64,000 nt of DNA, from the NCBI GenBank assembly GCA_947477885.1, contig CANJUD010000006.1, positions 1-64,000 on the forward strand, written 5' to 3'. Origin of the DNA: Bacteroidota bacterium (GTDB taxonomy: Bacteria > Bacteroidota > Bacteroidia > UKL13-3). Under the pieces are notes generated by a model. It was not told where the DNA came from, ran no database searches, and saw only the letters and a list, made by a program, of their open reading frames with translations. Both the position numbers and the translations under genes were made by a program. Positions within the stretch are counted from its first letter, which is position 1. Each line of letters opens with the position of its first letter. Below are positions 53,569 through 63,700 of the stretch, piece by piece.

Positions 53569-53874
53569 TTAATTTATTGGTTTGCTCAAGTCATATAATA
53601 CATCAGGGCAAAAGTCTAATGGGCAAGGTTCTTCATGACCATCGGGGTATTTGATTTTCATGCCATTTTCCCAGAGCAAAGTATAACCATCAGTTTTTAC
53701 CTGTTTAAATCTATTAAAATCCGATAACTGGTTACAAACATCATTAGGATGTTGAGCCCATTCTGATAATTTTTCTTTAAATGGTATAATTCGAATTTCA
53801 CCAGTATTCCAATTACAGACCACAGAAAAATCTGGACGAACTTCAATAATATTTGTAATTCTAGGTAAATTCAT
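53569..53874 (-). CDS. DUF2442 family protein in a DUF4160-DUF2442 pair
   Basis: A 101-residue protein. The first 40 residues (ITNIIEVRPDFSVVCNWNTGEIRIIPF) and the closing YTLLWENGMKIKYPDG are typical of DUF2442. It overlaps the DUF4160 gene by 4 nt. Such pairs behave like toxin-antitoxin modules by context, without proven activity known to me. The pair lies between sdhA and sdhB, inside a housekeeping operon, which is unusual. Confidence 0.85.
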   Translation of the reverse strand: MNLPRITNIIEVRPDFSVVCNWNTGEIRIIPFKEKLSEWAQHPNDVCNQLSDFNRFKQVKTDGYTLLWENGMKIKYPDGHEEPCPLDFCPDVLYDLSKPIN

Positions 53875-54134
53875 TTTAGAGGGTCAATTTTTAAAAAATC
53901 TGGATTGTCTTTTTGTGATTCTTCAAAATTACGAATAAGTTCTTCTTTATGCAAGTTTGCCCACTCCATAACTAATTTTAAAGCCCTATTTGATAAATTA
54001 CCTTTAATTATTTCTCCGTTATTGATGTTTATCATTGCTTCATCATCAGCGTAACGGGCATGAAAATGCGGTGGCAAATGATCGCCTTTATACATGCATA
54101 TAACTATTCCAAAAAATCGACTTATCTCTGGCAT
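53871..54134 (-). CDS. DUF4160 family protein
   Basis: An 87-residue protein with the DUF4160 signature [31 protein letters not shown], quoted in part as DHLPPHFHARY, and a C-terminal helix ALKLVMEWANLHKEELIRNF. The H/P-rich segment suggests a catalytic or metal site. Its start shares one nucleotide with the sdhA stop, and its end overlaps the DUF2442 start by 4 nt, so it is translationally coupled to sdhA. Suspected toxin-antitoxin-like module; role unproven. Confidence 0.87.
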   Translation of the reverse strand: MPEISRFFGIVICMYKGDHLPPHFHARYADDEAMININNGEIIKGNLSNRALKLVMEWANLHKEELIRNFEESQKDNPDFLKIDPLK

Positions 54135-56047
54135 TATTTGTAACTCCTTACCTGTAACTTGATATTTTCAAACGTGAGGTCCTCTCTATGCATAGTTGGT
54201 TCTGCGTCCATACCTTTATACTCCCAAGCTGCCACATAAGCATACTTCTCATCATTCCGTTTGGCTTCGCCGGCGTCTTGGTATTCTAATCTGAAATGGC
54301 CGCCACAACTTTCGTTTCTATTCAGTGCATCCACTATCATAAGTTCGCCCAATTCAATAAAGTCGGCTACACGAAGTGCTTTTTCTAAGTCGGGATTTAT
54401 TTCTTCATTGGTTCCAGATACTTTCACATCTTTCCAAAATTCTTCTCTCAATTCTTTCACCATCACACGTGCTTTTGTTAATCCTTCTGCCGTGCGAGCC
54501 ATACCACAATAATCCCACATTATTTTTCCGAGTTTTTTGTGGAAGTCATCAACTGTTTGTGTACCTTTTATTGATAATAGTTTTTCAATTCTTTCTTTTG
54601 CGTTATTCGCTGCTGCTTCAAATTCTGGATGTGAAGTTTCTATAGCTTTGGTGAATATTTCATCAGCCAAATAATTTCCAATGGTATAAGGTAATACAAA
54701 ATATCCATCGGCCAAACCCTGCATCAATGCTGATGCTCCGAGGCGGTTTGCACCGTGGTCGCTGAAATTACATTCGCCCATTGCATATAGTCCTGGCACG
54801 GTGGTCATCAAATCATAATCGACCCAAAGGCCGCCCATTGTATAATGCACAGCTGGATAAATTCTCATTGGAGTTTCATATGGATCTTCACCAGTTATAT
54901 GATGATACATATCGAACAAATTTCCATAACGAGCTGCTACTACTTCTTTTCCCAAACGATTTATTGCATCGGCAAAATCTAAATATACAGCTAAACCTGA
55001 TTCGCCAACACCTCTTCCATCATCACATGCCTCTTTAGCCGCACGACTGGCAATATCACGCGGGGCAAGGTTTCCAAAGGATGGATATTTACGTTCCAAA
55101 TAATAATCACGATCTTCTTCTGCAATATCTTGTGGCTTCTTTTTACAGTCTTCTACTTTTTTGGGAACCCAAACGCGTCCGTCATTTCTCAACGACTCAC
55201 TCATCAATGTTAATTTCGATTGGTAGTCTCCGCTTACAGGAATGCAGGTAGGGTGAATTTGTGTATAACAAGGATTTCCAAAAAAAGCTCCTTCTTTATG
55301 AGCTTTCCACGCTGCAGTTACGTTGCAGCCCATGGCATTGGTGCTTAAGAAAAATACATTTCCATATCCGCCAGTTGCTAGAACCACAGCATGTCCGAAA
55401 TGTTTTTCCAATTCGCCCGTTATCATATTTCTTGCTATAATACCTCTTGCTTTTCCGTCAATCTTCACCACTTCAAGCATCTCGTGGCGGTTATGTTCTT
55501 TCACATTTCCAAGTCCAACTTGACGCATCATTGCTGAGTAAGCACCCAATAATAATTGTTGTCCGGTTTGTCCGCGTGCATAAAATGTACGACTAACCTG
55601 AGCACCACCAAACGAGCGGTTATCTAATAGTCCGCCATATTCACGTGCAAAGGGAACACCTTGTGCTACGCATTGGTCTATAATACTTGCACTCACTTCG
55701 GCAAGGCGATATACATTGGCTTCACGGGCACGGAAGTCGCCGCCTTTAATAGTATCATAGAATAATCTATATACCGAGTCGCCATCATTCTTATAGTTTT
55801 TGGCAGCATTAATTCCACCTTGGGCAGCAATACTGTGGGCCCGGCGGGCACTATCTTGGTAACAAAAAGTTTTCACAGAATAACCCAACTCAGCAAGAGA
55901 AGCCGCAGCAGAAGCACCAGCCAAGCCAGTACCCACCACTATAATTTCGAGTTTTCTTTTATTCGCGGGGTTCACAAGTTTAACATGGGACTTGTAATCT
56001 TCCCATTTCTTTTCTAATGGGCCTTCTGGTATTTTTGAATTTAACAT
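54134..56047 (-). CDS. sdhA: Succinate dehydrogenase / fumarate reductase flavoprotein subunit
   Basis: A 637-residue flavoprotein oxidising succinate or reducing fumarate. The FAD Rossmann start is [18 protein letters not shown], and the covalent FAD attachment is at H71 ([11 protein letters not shown]). The substrate-binding region includes [11 protein letters not shown] and an [14 protein letters not shown] block, and the FAD-closing [20 protein letters not shown] block is present. Typical of the Bacteroidota SdhABC layout with one membrane subunit. The upstream gap to sdhC holds an S23-family gene and two heptad arrays. Confidence 0.97.
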   Translation of the reverse strand: MLNSKIPEGPLEKKWEDYKSHVKLVNPANKRKLEIIVVGTGLAGASAAASLAELGYSVKTFCYQDSARRAHSIAAQGGINAAKNYKNDGDSVYRLFYDTIKGGDFRAREANVYRLAEVSASIIDQCVAQGVPFAREYGGLLDNRSFGGAQVSRTFYARGQTGQQLLLGAYSAMMRQVGLGNVKEHNRHEMLEVVKIDGKARGIIARNMITGELEKHFGHAVVLATGGYGNVFFLSTNAMGCNVTAAWKAHKEGAFFGNPCYTQIHPTCIPVSGDYQSKLTLMSESLRNDGRVWVPKKVEDCKKKPQDIAEEDRDYYLERKYPSFGNLAPRDIASRAAKEACDDGRGVGESGLAVYLDFADAINRLGKEVVAARYGNLFDMYHHITGEDPYETPMRIYPAVHYTMGGLWVDYDLMTTVPGLYAMGECNFSDHGANRLGASALMQGLADGYFVLPYTIGNYLADEIFTKAIETSHPEFEAAANNAKERIEKLLSIKGTQTVDDFHKKLGKIMWDYCGMARTAEGLTKARVMVKELREEFWKDVKVSGTNEEINPDLEKALRVADFIELGELMIVDALNRNESCGGHFRLEYQDAGEAKRNDEKYAYVAAWEYKGMDAEPTMHREDLTFENIKLQVRSYK

Positions 56048-56054
56048 ATTGGTA

Positions 56055-56138
56055 TATAGTATAAAGTATAAGGTATAAAGTAGAGATTGTTAGTTGTTAC
56101 TTTTTTTAGATTAAAGATTAAAGACAAAAGACAAAAAA
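56055..56138. repeat. Twelve in-phase heptads between sdhA and the S23 gene
   Basis: TATAGTA, TAAAGTA, TAAGGTA, TAAAGTA, GAGATTG, TTAGTTG, TTACTTT, TTTTAGA, TTAAAGA, TTAAAGA, CAAAAGA and CAAAAAA occupy 56055-56138 with no phase break. The minus-strand reading of 56104-56138 (TTTTGTC, TTTAATC type) matches the array at 56509-56543 on the plus strand, so the two arrays are inverted around the S23 gene. The array ends 8 nt before the sdhA ATG. Confidence 0.9.
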
Positions 56139-56145
56139 ATTTCGA

Positions 56146-56499
56146 TCAGGGGTTTATTTTTTTCATGAAGGAGAAAATCATTTTTTGTTGCTCGATACAC
56201 TGATTTTTTAGTGAATTGAAAGACTCGTCGTTTAATATTTTAATTTTGTTGGCGATGATAAGTTGCGATTCTAGTTCATAGCTTGAGCCTAATGAAATTG
56301 ATAGAAAATATGCCATCTCCTTCTCAGATTTTCTTGAACATCCTTCAGCAATTTGAGAAGGTATTGATACTGCAGCACGCGTAATTTGGCTGGTTAGCCC
56401 ATATCGCTCATTGGCAGGGAATGACTCAACAGATTGATACACGCTAGTAGCCAAATCAATTCCATTTTGCCATATTTTCAACTCCCTAAAATTATGCAT
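56146..56499 (-). CDS. Four-helix-bundle protein (23S rRNA intervening-sequence / S23 family)
   Basis: A 117-residue S23-family protein: FRELKIWQNGIDLATSVYQ, then YGLTSQITRAAVSIPSQIAE and the closing GSSYELESQLIIA. The family forms pentameric four-helix bundles; members are encoded within 23S rRNA intervening sequences, as free genes, and as the Avd accessory protein of diversity-generating retroelements. No reverse transcriptase is present here. The gene sits between sdhC and sdhA and is flanked on both sides by heptad arrays in inverted orientation, which is the architecture of a small inserted unit. Confidence 0.93.
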   Translation of the reverse strand: MHNFRELKIWQNGIDLATSVYQSVESFPANERYGLTSQITRAAVSIPSQIAEGCSRKSEKEMAYFLSISLGSSYELESQLIIANKIKILNDESFNSLKNQCIEQQKMIFSFMKKINP

Positions 56500-56508
56500 A
56501 TCCTCTTT

Positions 56509-56543
56509 ATTGTCTATTGTCTTTCGTCTTTTATCTTTCTGCT
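56509..56543. repeat. Heptad array (ATTGTCT family) between the S23 gene and sdhC
   Basis: ATTGTCT, ATTGTCT, TTCGTCT, TTTATCT and TTCTGCT run in phase. TTCGTCT and TTTATCT are identical to heptads at 19935-19962 and complementary to those at 56104-56138. The array ends 1 nt before the sdhC stop codon. Confidence 0.85.
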
Positions 56544-56544
56544 A

Positions 56545-57501
56545 CTAAAAGAATCGTGTCCAATCCAAAACTCCATCATTCTTCATATAATCCAACAAAA
56601 AATAAATCGGCATCGCTGCAAATCCTGCTGGGATAGCTATTGAGAAAAACCATCCTATAGCTTTAATTATAGGAACATATTTTCTGTGGTGAACCCCGAT
56701 ACTTTGCCAGGCAGATTGGAAACCGTGCACTAAGTGGTAGGAGAGGGCAAGCAATGAAATAAGATAAAATATAACATACCAAGGTTGTTGGAAAGCCAAT
56801 TTTACTTCCATGTATAAATCTTTTACAGCTTCAGTTTTTATAGGTTCTGGGCCAATATAGGTTGAGCTGAAGGTAGTGAATTCCATTTGAAGTTGTTGCA
56901 TTAGGCCTGGGTTTTCAGCCTGAAGTTTTTGCATCATTTCACGATTTGTCAAATCAATCCCCTTACGTTTTAATTTTTCGATAAAGATACTTTCTGCATT
57001 ATACATTTTGTAGTAGGATTCGGCACTGTCTTTACCATAAAAAATATGGTTTTCTCCTTCGTACTTGATGGTATAATAGTTTTTATATTTCACTTCGCCG
57101 AACTTGTATTCAGCCCAAAAATCGGCAAAATGTATAACAAGAAAAACTAAGAGAATAGAGCCCAAAATGCCCATATTGCGGCTGCTCCAAGTACTGCTCT
57201 TTTCAGGTTTGTTGTGCACATATCCTTGTGGTCGGGCTGCACGGTTTTGCAAGGTGAGCACCAAGGATTGTATGATATGAATTAATATGGTAGCATATAA
57301 TAAGTATGATATAGTTTTGATGATAGGGTTGTGTATCATAAACACGCTATAGCTATTAAAAGCAAAACCTGCATCATCTTTAAACAATTGAAAATTGCCC
57401 GAAACGTGCACCACTAAAAAAAGGCACATGAACAAACCTGAGAGTGACATTACCCATTTGCGGCCTAGGCTGGAAGTAAAAGCTTTTGTAAACCAATTCA
57501 T
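56545..57501 (-). CDS. sdhC: Succinate dehydrogenase cytochrome b subunit with a long inserted segment
   Basis: A 318-residue membrane subunit, where the family usually has about 220-235 residues. The five expected membrane helices are present, with histidines able to bind heme: H32 (VVHVSGNF), H75 (ILIHIIQ), H124 (VIHFADFW) and H257/H259 (SYHLVHGF). Residues about 136-225 (EVKYKNYYTIKY...TYIGPEPI) form a charged insertion between the third and fourth helices with no counterpart that I know in shorter homologues; it should face one side of the membrane. The subunit passes electrons to quinone. Confidence 0.9.
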   Translation of the reverse strand: MNWFTKAFTSSLGRKWVMSLSGLFMCLFLVVHVSGNFQLFKDDAGFAFNSYSVFMIHNPIIKTISYLLYATILIHIIQSLVLTLQNRAARPQGYVHNKPEKSSTWSSRNMGILGSILLVFLVIHFADFWAEYKFGEVKYKNYYTIKYEGENHIFYGKDSAESYYKMYNAESIFIEKLKRKGIDLTNREMMQKLQAENPGLMQQLQMEFTTFSSTYIGPEPIKTEAVKDLYMEVKLAFQQPWYVIFYLISLLALSYHLVHGFQSAWQSIGVHHRKYVPIIKAIGWFFSIAIPAGFAAMPIYFLLDYMKNDGVLDWTRFF

Positions 57502-57605
57502 TTTAAGTATCTAAATTTTTCCGCGAAACTATATTATAATCTCCAATTTTCTTGGGCTTTTTTTAAAATAGTTTAGTTCAGAATGATTTTAAATACAGTA
57601 ACAAA

Positions 57606-57995
57606 CTATATAGCTTTTCTGTTTTTCTTTTTTTCTGATAGAAGTTTCTTGCCCTGTAATCTGCTTTCAACCGATGAACGCGTTGGCCTAGTGGGCTTGC
57701 GTTTATTGGCAACCGTCATTGCTTTTTCAATCAGTGCATAAAATTTCTCGATACATATTTCCTTGTTCACCAACTGGCTGCGGTCTACTTGCGAAACAAC
57801 CCTGAGGAATCCATCTGCATTAATCCGTGCCAAAAGCTTTTCGGTAATCAAGACTTTCTCTGCATCATTTAAAAAATTAGAAGTCATCACATGAAAACGA
57901 AGCTCCACCTTGCTCGAAACTTTGTTTACATTTTGTCCGCCCTTGCCACCGCTGCGGCTGGTATTAAATTCAAATTCGGGAGAGAGGTCTTTCAT
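57606..57995 (-). CDS. arfB: Alternative ribosome-rescue factor ArfB
   Basis: A 129-residue peptidyl-tRNA hydrolase-type factor that releases stalled ribosomes. The catalytic GGQ is G19-G20-Q21 in SRSGGKGGQNVNKVSSKVEL, quoted in part as GGKGGQNVNK. The C-terminal tail is basic (RKPTRPTRSSVESRLQGKKL...EKKKNRKAI), as needed to enter the empty mRNA channel. Length fits ArfB/YaeJ, not the longer RF1/RF2. A heptad array starts 17 nt upstream of its ATG. Confidence 0.95.
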   Translation of the reverse strand: MKDLSPEFEFNTSRSGGKGGQNVNKVSSKVELRFHVMTSNFLNDAEKVLITEKLLARINADGFLRVVSQVDRSQLVNKEICIEKFYALIEKAMTVANKRKPTRPTRSSVESRLQGKKLLSEKKKNRKAI

Positions 57996-58012
57996 TTAAG
58001 GTGCAAAAGTAT

Positions 58013-58127
58013 GTACGATTTACGATTTACGATGTGGCTTACGCCCGATGTTGCCTGTGGTTGTGTCTTGCGACCAACCACAAGTGTATCATAAAGCCCC
58101 TGAATCCTGAATCCCGAATCCCGATTT
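58013..58127. repeat. Solitary copy of the heptad-hairpin element upstream of rocD
   Basis: GTACGAT, TTACGAT, TTACGAT (58013-58033) run into GTGGCTTACGCC, then a stem GTGGTTG, bulged T, GTC, TTGC loop, GAC, CAACCAC (58057-58081, extended to 11 bp by T58056-A82), then CTGAATC, CTGAATC, CCGAATC and CCGATTT (58100-58127). The core and hairpin match the 78-bp array unit at 11818 more than 46 kb away; only the loop base and few flanking bases differ. It fills most of the gap between arfB and rocD. Confidence 0.9.
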
Positions 58128-58134
58128 TTTTCCC

Positions 58135-58142
58135 TAATTTTG
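58135..58142 (+). promoter_or_regulatory. Bacteroidota -7 box (TAATTTTG) for rocD
   Basis: TAATTTTG ends 4 nt before the ATG at 58147, so a transcript would start at about the start codon (leaderless or nearly so). Confidence 0.5.
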
Positions 58143-58146
58143 TAGC

Positions 58147-59391
58147 ATGAATACCGCAACTATGTCATTAACGGAATATTATATACATTTGGAACACGAG
58201 CATGGTGCTTATAACTATAAGCCTTTGCCTGTGGTATTGGAGCGAGGCGAAGGTGTATATGTATGGGATGTAGAAGGCAAGAAGTATTATGATTTTTTAT
58301 CGGCTTATTCTGCGGTTAATCAGGGTCATTGTCATCCTGAAATTGTGAAAGCTATGATAGAACAAGTTGGAAAATTAACTTTAACGAGCCGTGCATTTCA
58401 TAATAATATATTGGGCGAATACGAAAAATATATATGTGAATATTTTGGCTACGATCGTGTATTACCCATGAACACTGGCGTAGAAGGAGGGGAGACAGCT
58501 TTAAAATTAGCACGCCGTTGGGGATATAAAATTAAAGGGATTCCCGATAACCAAGCCAAAGTAATTTTTGCAGAAGGAAATTTTTGGGGCCGCACCATCG
58601 CTGCTATCTCATCCAGCTCCGACCCCGGTAGTTATAGTGGTTTTGGTCCCTTACTTTCGGGATATATCAATGTTCCTTATAATAATTTGGATGCATTGCG
58701 TGAGGCCGTAAAAGACCCGAATGTGTGTGCATTTATGGTGGAGCCTATACAAGGCGAAGCAGGTGTAATAGTTCCCGATGAAGGATATTTGAAAGCGGCT
58801 TATGATATATGTAAACAGGCGAATGTATTGTTTATAGCTGATGAAATACAGACTGGATTAGCTCGCACAGGTAAAATGTTGGCCTGCGATTATGAAGATA
58901 TAAAACCCGATATTTTGATTTTGGGTAAAGCCCTTTCAGGTGGATTAATGCCGGTAAGTGCCGTGCTTGCCAGCGACGAAATTATATTAACGATAAAACC
59001 CGGAGAACATGGAAGCACTTATGGCGGTAACCCACTTGCATGCAAGGTTGCAATGGCAGCATTAAAAGTATTGAAAGACGAAAACATGGCCGACAATGCA
59101 TATAAAATGGGCGAAATCTTGCGTAATCGTCTACGTAATATAAAATCAGATTTAATAACCACTGTGAGAGGTAAGGGCTTGCTCAATGCAATTGTTATCA
59201 AGCCTTATGATGAAGATAAAACAGCATATAATGTATGTTTGGAATTAATGAAAAACGGATTGTTGTGCAAGCAAACTCATGGTGATATTATACGTTTTGC
59301 ATGTCCATTAACTATTACTGAAGAGCAAATAAATGAGTGTGCTGATATTATAGAAAAAACCATTTTTTCACTCACTACAAAGCTTGATTAA
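58147..59391 (+). CDS. rocD: Ornithine aminotransferase
   Basis: A 414-residue class III PLP aminotransferase that converts ornithine and 2-oxoglutarate into glutamate semialdehyde and glutamate. The PLP lysine is K261 (ILGKALSGG), with D232-E233 (ADEIQTG) and a [20 protein letters not shown] block that fits RocD. Length is normal. Its last codons overlap the TTG start of aroA. Confidence 0.94.
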   Translation: MNTATMSLTEYYIHLEHEHGAYNYKPLPVVLERGEGVYVWDVEGKKYYDFLSAYSAVNQGHCHPEIVKAMIEQVGKLTLTSRAFHNNILGEYEKYICEYFGYDRVLPMNTGVEGGETALKLARRWGYKIKGIPDNQAKVIFAEGNFWGRTIAAISSSSDPGSYSGFGPLLSGYINVPYNNLDALREAVKDPNVCAFMVEPIQGEAGVIVPDEGYLKAAYDICKQANVLFIADEIQTGLARTGKMLACDYEDIKPDILILGKALSGGLMPVSAVLASDEIILTIKPGEHGSTYGGNPLACKVAMAALKVLKDENMADNAYKMGEILRNRLRNIKSDLITTVRGKGLLNAIVIKPYDEDKTAYNVCLELMKNGLLCKQTHGDIIRFACPLTITEEQINECADIIEKTIFSLTTKLD

Positions 59392-60625
59392 AGTACTTAA
59401 AAAAATAAGCAATACTATACAGGCAAATATTACGCTGCCTGCTTCCAAAAGCATTTCTAATAGACTTTTGGTTCTACAAAAACTATATAATCTTTCTATT
59501 CAAATTCATAACCTTTCCGATTCGGATGATACGAAAGTATTATATAATTGTTTGCATACAGAATCGAAAAATTGGGATGTTGAAAACTGCGGTACTGCCA
59601 TGCGTTTTTTAATTTCGTATGCTGCAATTACAAGTGGGAATTATATACTAAGTGGCAATGAACGCATGCACGAACGTACTGTGAAACCTTTGGTGGACGC
59701 TTTGAGAGCATTGGGAACTGAAATTAATTATATAGAAAAAGAAGGATATCCCCCATTAATTATTGTAGGAAAAGATATAATAGATTATCCTGAGACCATA
59801 CAGATTGATGGAAGTGTAAGCAGTCAATATGTAAGTAGTTTGATGATGGTGGGATGTAAATTGGATAAAGGGTTAAATATACAGTTAACGGGAATTATCT
59901 CATCCAAACCTTATATACAAATGACTTTAAAGTTGATGCAGAATTTGGGTTTAGATATATTATGGGATGAGGAGAAAAATATCATATACAGTAAAAAATA
60001 TAGTGAACAAAATAGCTCAGTACAGAACTATAATATTGAATCTGATTGGAGTGCTGCATCCTACAGCTATTTGTGGGTTTTAGCTATTCCAAATTTGCAG
60101 ATTGATATAGAAAATATAAGTATAAATTCTGTGCAAGGTGATTCGATATGTATAGAATATTTTAAAAAATTTGGAGTAAGCACCAAAGAAAATTCTCATA
60201 ATCATATTTCAATGGTTAAAGATAAAAATATAATACAAAATGAACTTTTATTTGATTGTTGTGATTGCTTAGATATAGCTCCCACCTTGGCCTTGGCCGC
60301 ATTTATTACACAAACAAAAGTTACTTTAACAGGCTTACAAAACCTGAAACATAAAGAATCGGACAGGCTAAAAGTATTATGTACGGAGCTCAATAAATTC
60401 TCGCCAAATTCTGCTACTATTATATCAGATGATGTATTATATATCCACCGCACTGCACAAATTAATTTCGATGAAACACTAGAAACTTATGGCGACCATC
60501 GGATTGCGATGGGATTCTCGGTACTTGCTAGTTATGGCGATTTGAAGATTAATAATCCTGATGTGGTTTCCAAATCGTTTCCTGGTTTTTGGGATGAGAT
60601 GGGGAAGGCGGGATGTGAGTTGTGA
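59384..60625 (+). CDS. aroA: 3-phosphoshikimate 1-carboxyvinyltransferase (EPSP synthase)
   Basis: A 413-residue EPSP synthase of the shikimate pathway. The substrate lysine is K22 in [12 protein letters not shown], and the enolpyruvyl block is [12 protein letters not shown], where E. coli has NAGTAMR. The closing [12 protein letters not shown] and FPGFWDEMG blocks are typical. The start is TTG at 59384, overlapping the rocD stop by 8 nt; no ATG fits. A perfect hairpin follows the stop and may end the transcript. Confidence 0.93.
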   Translation: MIKVLKKISNTIQANITLPASKSISNRLLVLQKLYNLSIQIHNLSDSDDTKVLYNCLHTESKNWDVENCGTAMRFLISYAAITSGNYILSGNERMHERTVKPLVDALRALGTEINYIEKEGYPPLIIVGKDIIDYPETIQIDGSVSSQYVSSLMMVGCKLDKGLNIQLTGIISSKPYIQMTLKLMQNLGLDILWDEEKNIIYSKKYSEQNSSVQNYNIESDWSAASYSYLWVLAIPNLQIDIENISINSVQGDSICIEYFKKFGVSTKENSHNHISMVKDKNIIQNELLFDCCDCLDIAPTLALAAFITQTKVTLTGLQNLKHKESDRLKVLCTELNKFSPNSATIISDDVLYIHRTAQINFDETLETYGDHRIAMGFSVLASYGDLKINNPDVVSKSFPGFWDEMGKAGCEL

Positions 60626-60652
60626 GTGTGAGTGTGACTCCTCACTCACACT
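60614..60652 (+). repeat. GTGAGT-type heptads ending in a 10-bp hairpin after aroA
   Basis: ATGTGAG and TTGTGAG (60614-60627) lead into a perfect stem AGTGTGAGTG (60625-60634) paired with CACTCACACT (60643-60652), loop TGACTCCT. It covers the aroA stop codon. No clear T-run follows, so terminator function is uncertain; it also has the features of the heptad-hairpin family. The gap to 60764 shows nothing else. Confidence 0.7.
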
Positions 60653-60764
60653 GTCTTTGTCCATTATTTTGTACAACCCTGTGGTTTAGTGGATAGATAA
60701 AAAAACTGCTTCGTAGTAAGTATAATAATTTTGAGCGGTTAAAAAAATTGGGACTGAACCGTTC

Positions 60765-63700
60765 ATGTTTAAGAAATTATATTTAGTTTTATTATATATA
60801 AGTTTGCATAGTGCATTTGTTGCTAATGCACAAAAGACGGGCTACTTCGACGAGCCTGTGTGCACCTACAAACGTGCTGTGGAGTTATTTGATAAAGAAA
60901 AATATGGGGCAGCACGCAGTTTGTTCGAGCAAGTATTAACCCAAAACCCCGACGAGAATATTAAATCTGAAGGTAGTTATTACATTGCTTTGTGTGCCAC
61001 CAATCAGTTCACGAATGATGCGATAGGGTTATGGAAATCGTTTACACAAGCGTATCCTACACATTCTAAATATGATGAGGGTACTTACTATATTGCTCAT
61101 ATTTATTTTAGAGACAAGCAATATAAAGATGCCTTGAAAGCCTTTGCAGCAATCAATGTAGAAGAGTTAAGTGTAAACCTAAAACATTTATACTATTTTG
61201 AAAAAGGATTTAGTGAATATAAACTAAACAAATACGATGAAGCAATAAAATCATTCGCTGCTATGCCCGATAATGGCGATTCGGAGAATGATGTGGGAGC
61301 AAGATATTCAGATGCCAAGTACTATTTGGGTTATATGTATTATATACAAGGCAATGACAAACTGGCTCAAAAGAATTTGGAAATTGTTATAGATTATGAC
61401 CCTTATAAGAAAGTAGTACCATTATATCTTTGTCAAATATCGTATAGAAATAAGGAGTATGCCCAATGCGTAAAATGGAGCAGTGAAAATGCAGGCAAAG
61501 AAATTTTACCCGATATATATCTTTTCAAAGGATTATCATATTATGAAATAAAAGAGTTTGATAAAGCGGCTGAAATGTTGGAGAACCGCTCCAAATACAA
61601 GGAATTGACGGATAGTGAATTGTATATTTTGGGCTATTGTCATATCAGAAACAAAGAATTTAGTCAGGCCGTTTATCGACTTTCGCATATTGCTGATCAT
61701 AATAATTTGTTATACCAGCAGTCGCAATATACTTTGGCAAATTGTTTTGTTATATATCTTAACAAACCTGAAAATGCACGGGCAGCATATTATAATGCAG
61801 GTAAGTATGATCATGATAAAAGTATTAAAGAAGAATCGCAATTTAACTATGCAAAGCTAAGTGCTGAGATATTCCCAATGCAGGGAGCTTCAATTACCTC
61901 ACTCCAAAATTTTATTAATAATTATCCAGATTCAAAATATGGTGATGATGCTAAAAATATATTGAGTAACTTGTTACTAAATACCAAGCAATATGCAAAA
62001 GCTCTGGGTATATTGGAAGAGATAAAAGTTAAGAATGCGAGTATAGAATTGGCCATACAGAAGTGTGCCTACTGCAGAGCTGAGGAATTATATAAAGCAA
62101 ACGATATTAACGGAGCAGCTAAATTATTCATGAGAAGCTATACCTATAATCATGATATGAAGTTTAAGGCCTTGTCAGTATTTTGGTTGGGAGAGATTGC
62201 ATATCATAAAGAAGAATATGGTAAAGCAATAGATTTATATAAAGAATTTGAAGGATACCCGCAGGCTGCTTCCACATTTCATTATACCACTTCCTATTAT
62301 AATCTGGGTTATAGTTATTTGAAGTTGGACAAATATCAACAGTCGAATGTTTGGCTTGAGAAATTTATTGCTGCAGAAACTTATTTTGGCAATAAGGCAG
62401 AACTGGTGCTGGATGCACATTCACGCTTAGCTGATAATTATTTCTTAGAGAAAAATTATACAAAAGCAACCAACGAATATAATTATGTGATCAATAAAAA
62501 TTCGCCTGATGCCGATTATGCTTTATTTCAGATGGGTATAATATATGGTTTGGAAACCAAATTGTATGATAAAATTAATATATTAAATAAGCTGATTGAA
62601 AAATATGAGAATAGTGATTTATATGAAAAAGCATTATACGAGTTGGGCTATACTTATTTCAATTTAGAAAAATACGACCAGGCAGTTGAGAGTTTTAACG
62701 ACCTGATACAATCGCAGAAAAGCCCAGTGGGCCTGGTAAGAAGAGCACAACTGAATATAGGTTTGATATTCTATAATCAAAAGCAAAACAGTAAAGCCAC
62801 GGAACAATTTCAATATATATTAAAAAAATATCCCGAGAGTGAAGAAGCTCATGAAGGACTTGAATTGTTAAAAACAATATATACTGAAAATGGAGAGTTT
62901 GATAAATTTGATGAATGGGCTAAGGCTAATGGAATTAAAATATATCAATCGAGCACTGCAGAAAAAGATACACTGATGTTTGAATCAGCAATGAATTTGT
63001 TGGACCGCAAGGATTCTATAAAATCATTGGAAGTATTGGGTAAATATATTAATGAGTTTCCCGATGGTGCATTTATATTAAAATCGCACCAATTGAAGGC
63101 AGATATCTTGAGTCGTAAAAACCGCAAAGATGAGGCCTTGCCTGAGTATGAGTGGATAGCTACCCGTCAGCCCAATGAATACACTGAGCGCAGTTTGAAA
63201 TGGGTTTGCAACTATTATTATAACCTTAAAAATTACGAAAAAGCTCTCGAGTATTTTGAAAAATTGGAACCCAATTCATCAGTAAAAGAAAATAAAATTT
63301 TGGCATTGGTTGGGCAAATGCGATGTGCAGACAAATTGGGATTAACAGATAAATTGAAAGTTGCTTCTGAAAAAACTGTTCAATACCCAGGTATAGAAAA
63401 AGACTATAGCACGGAAGCAAAATATAACTTAGCAAAAATATATTACAGTACCGATAAAATTACCGCACTCAATTATTTTAAAGAGGTGGTGAAAGCTAGT
63501 AAAAATAAGCGTGGAGCAGAAAGCAAATATTATACAGCCCTTATCTATTTTGATAATGGAGATACTATAAACTGCAAGAAAGCAGTGTTTGAATTGAGTG
63601 AACAATACCCCGATTATGATTACTGGGTTGCCAAAGGCTATTTGGTTTTGGCTGATCATTATATTAAACAAAAAGACGAATATCAAGCAAAATATACTTT

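Noticed and set aside
56146-56499. Diversity-generating retroelement (Avd role for the S23 protein)
   Set aside because: No reverse transcriptase, template repeat or variable-repeat gene is found in the window.
60680-60720. tRNA-like start (GTGGTTTAGTGGATAG) after aroA
   Set aside because: No cloverleaf or T-arm follows; the next bases are an A-run.
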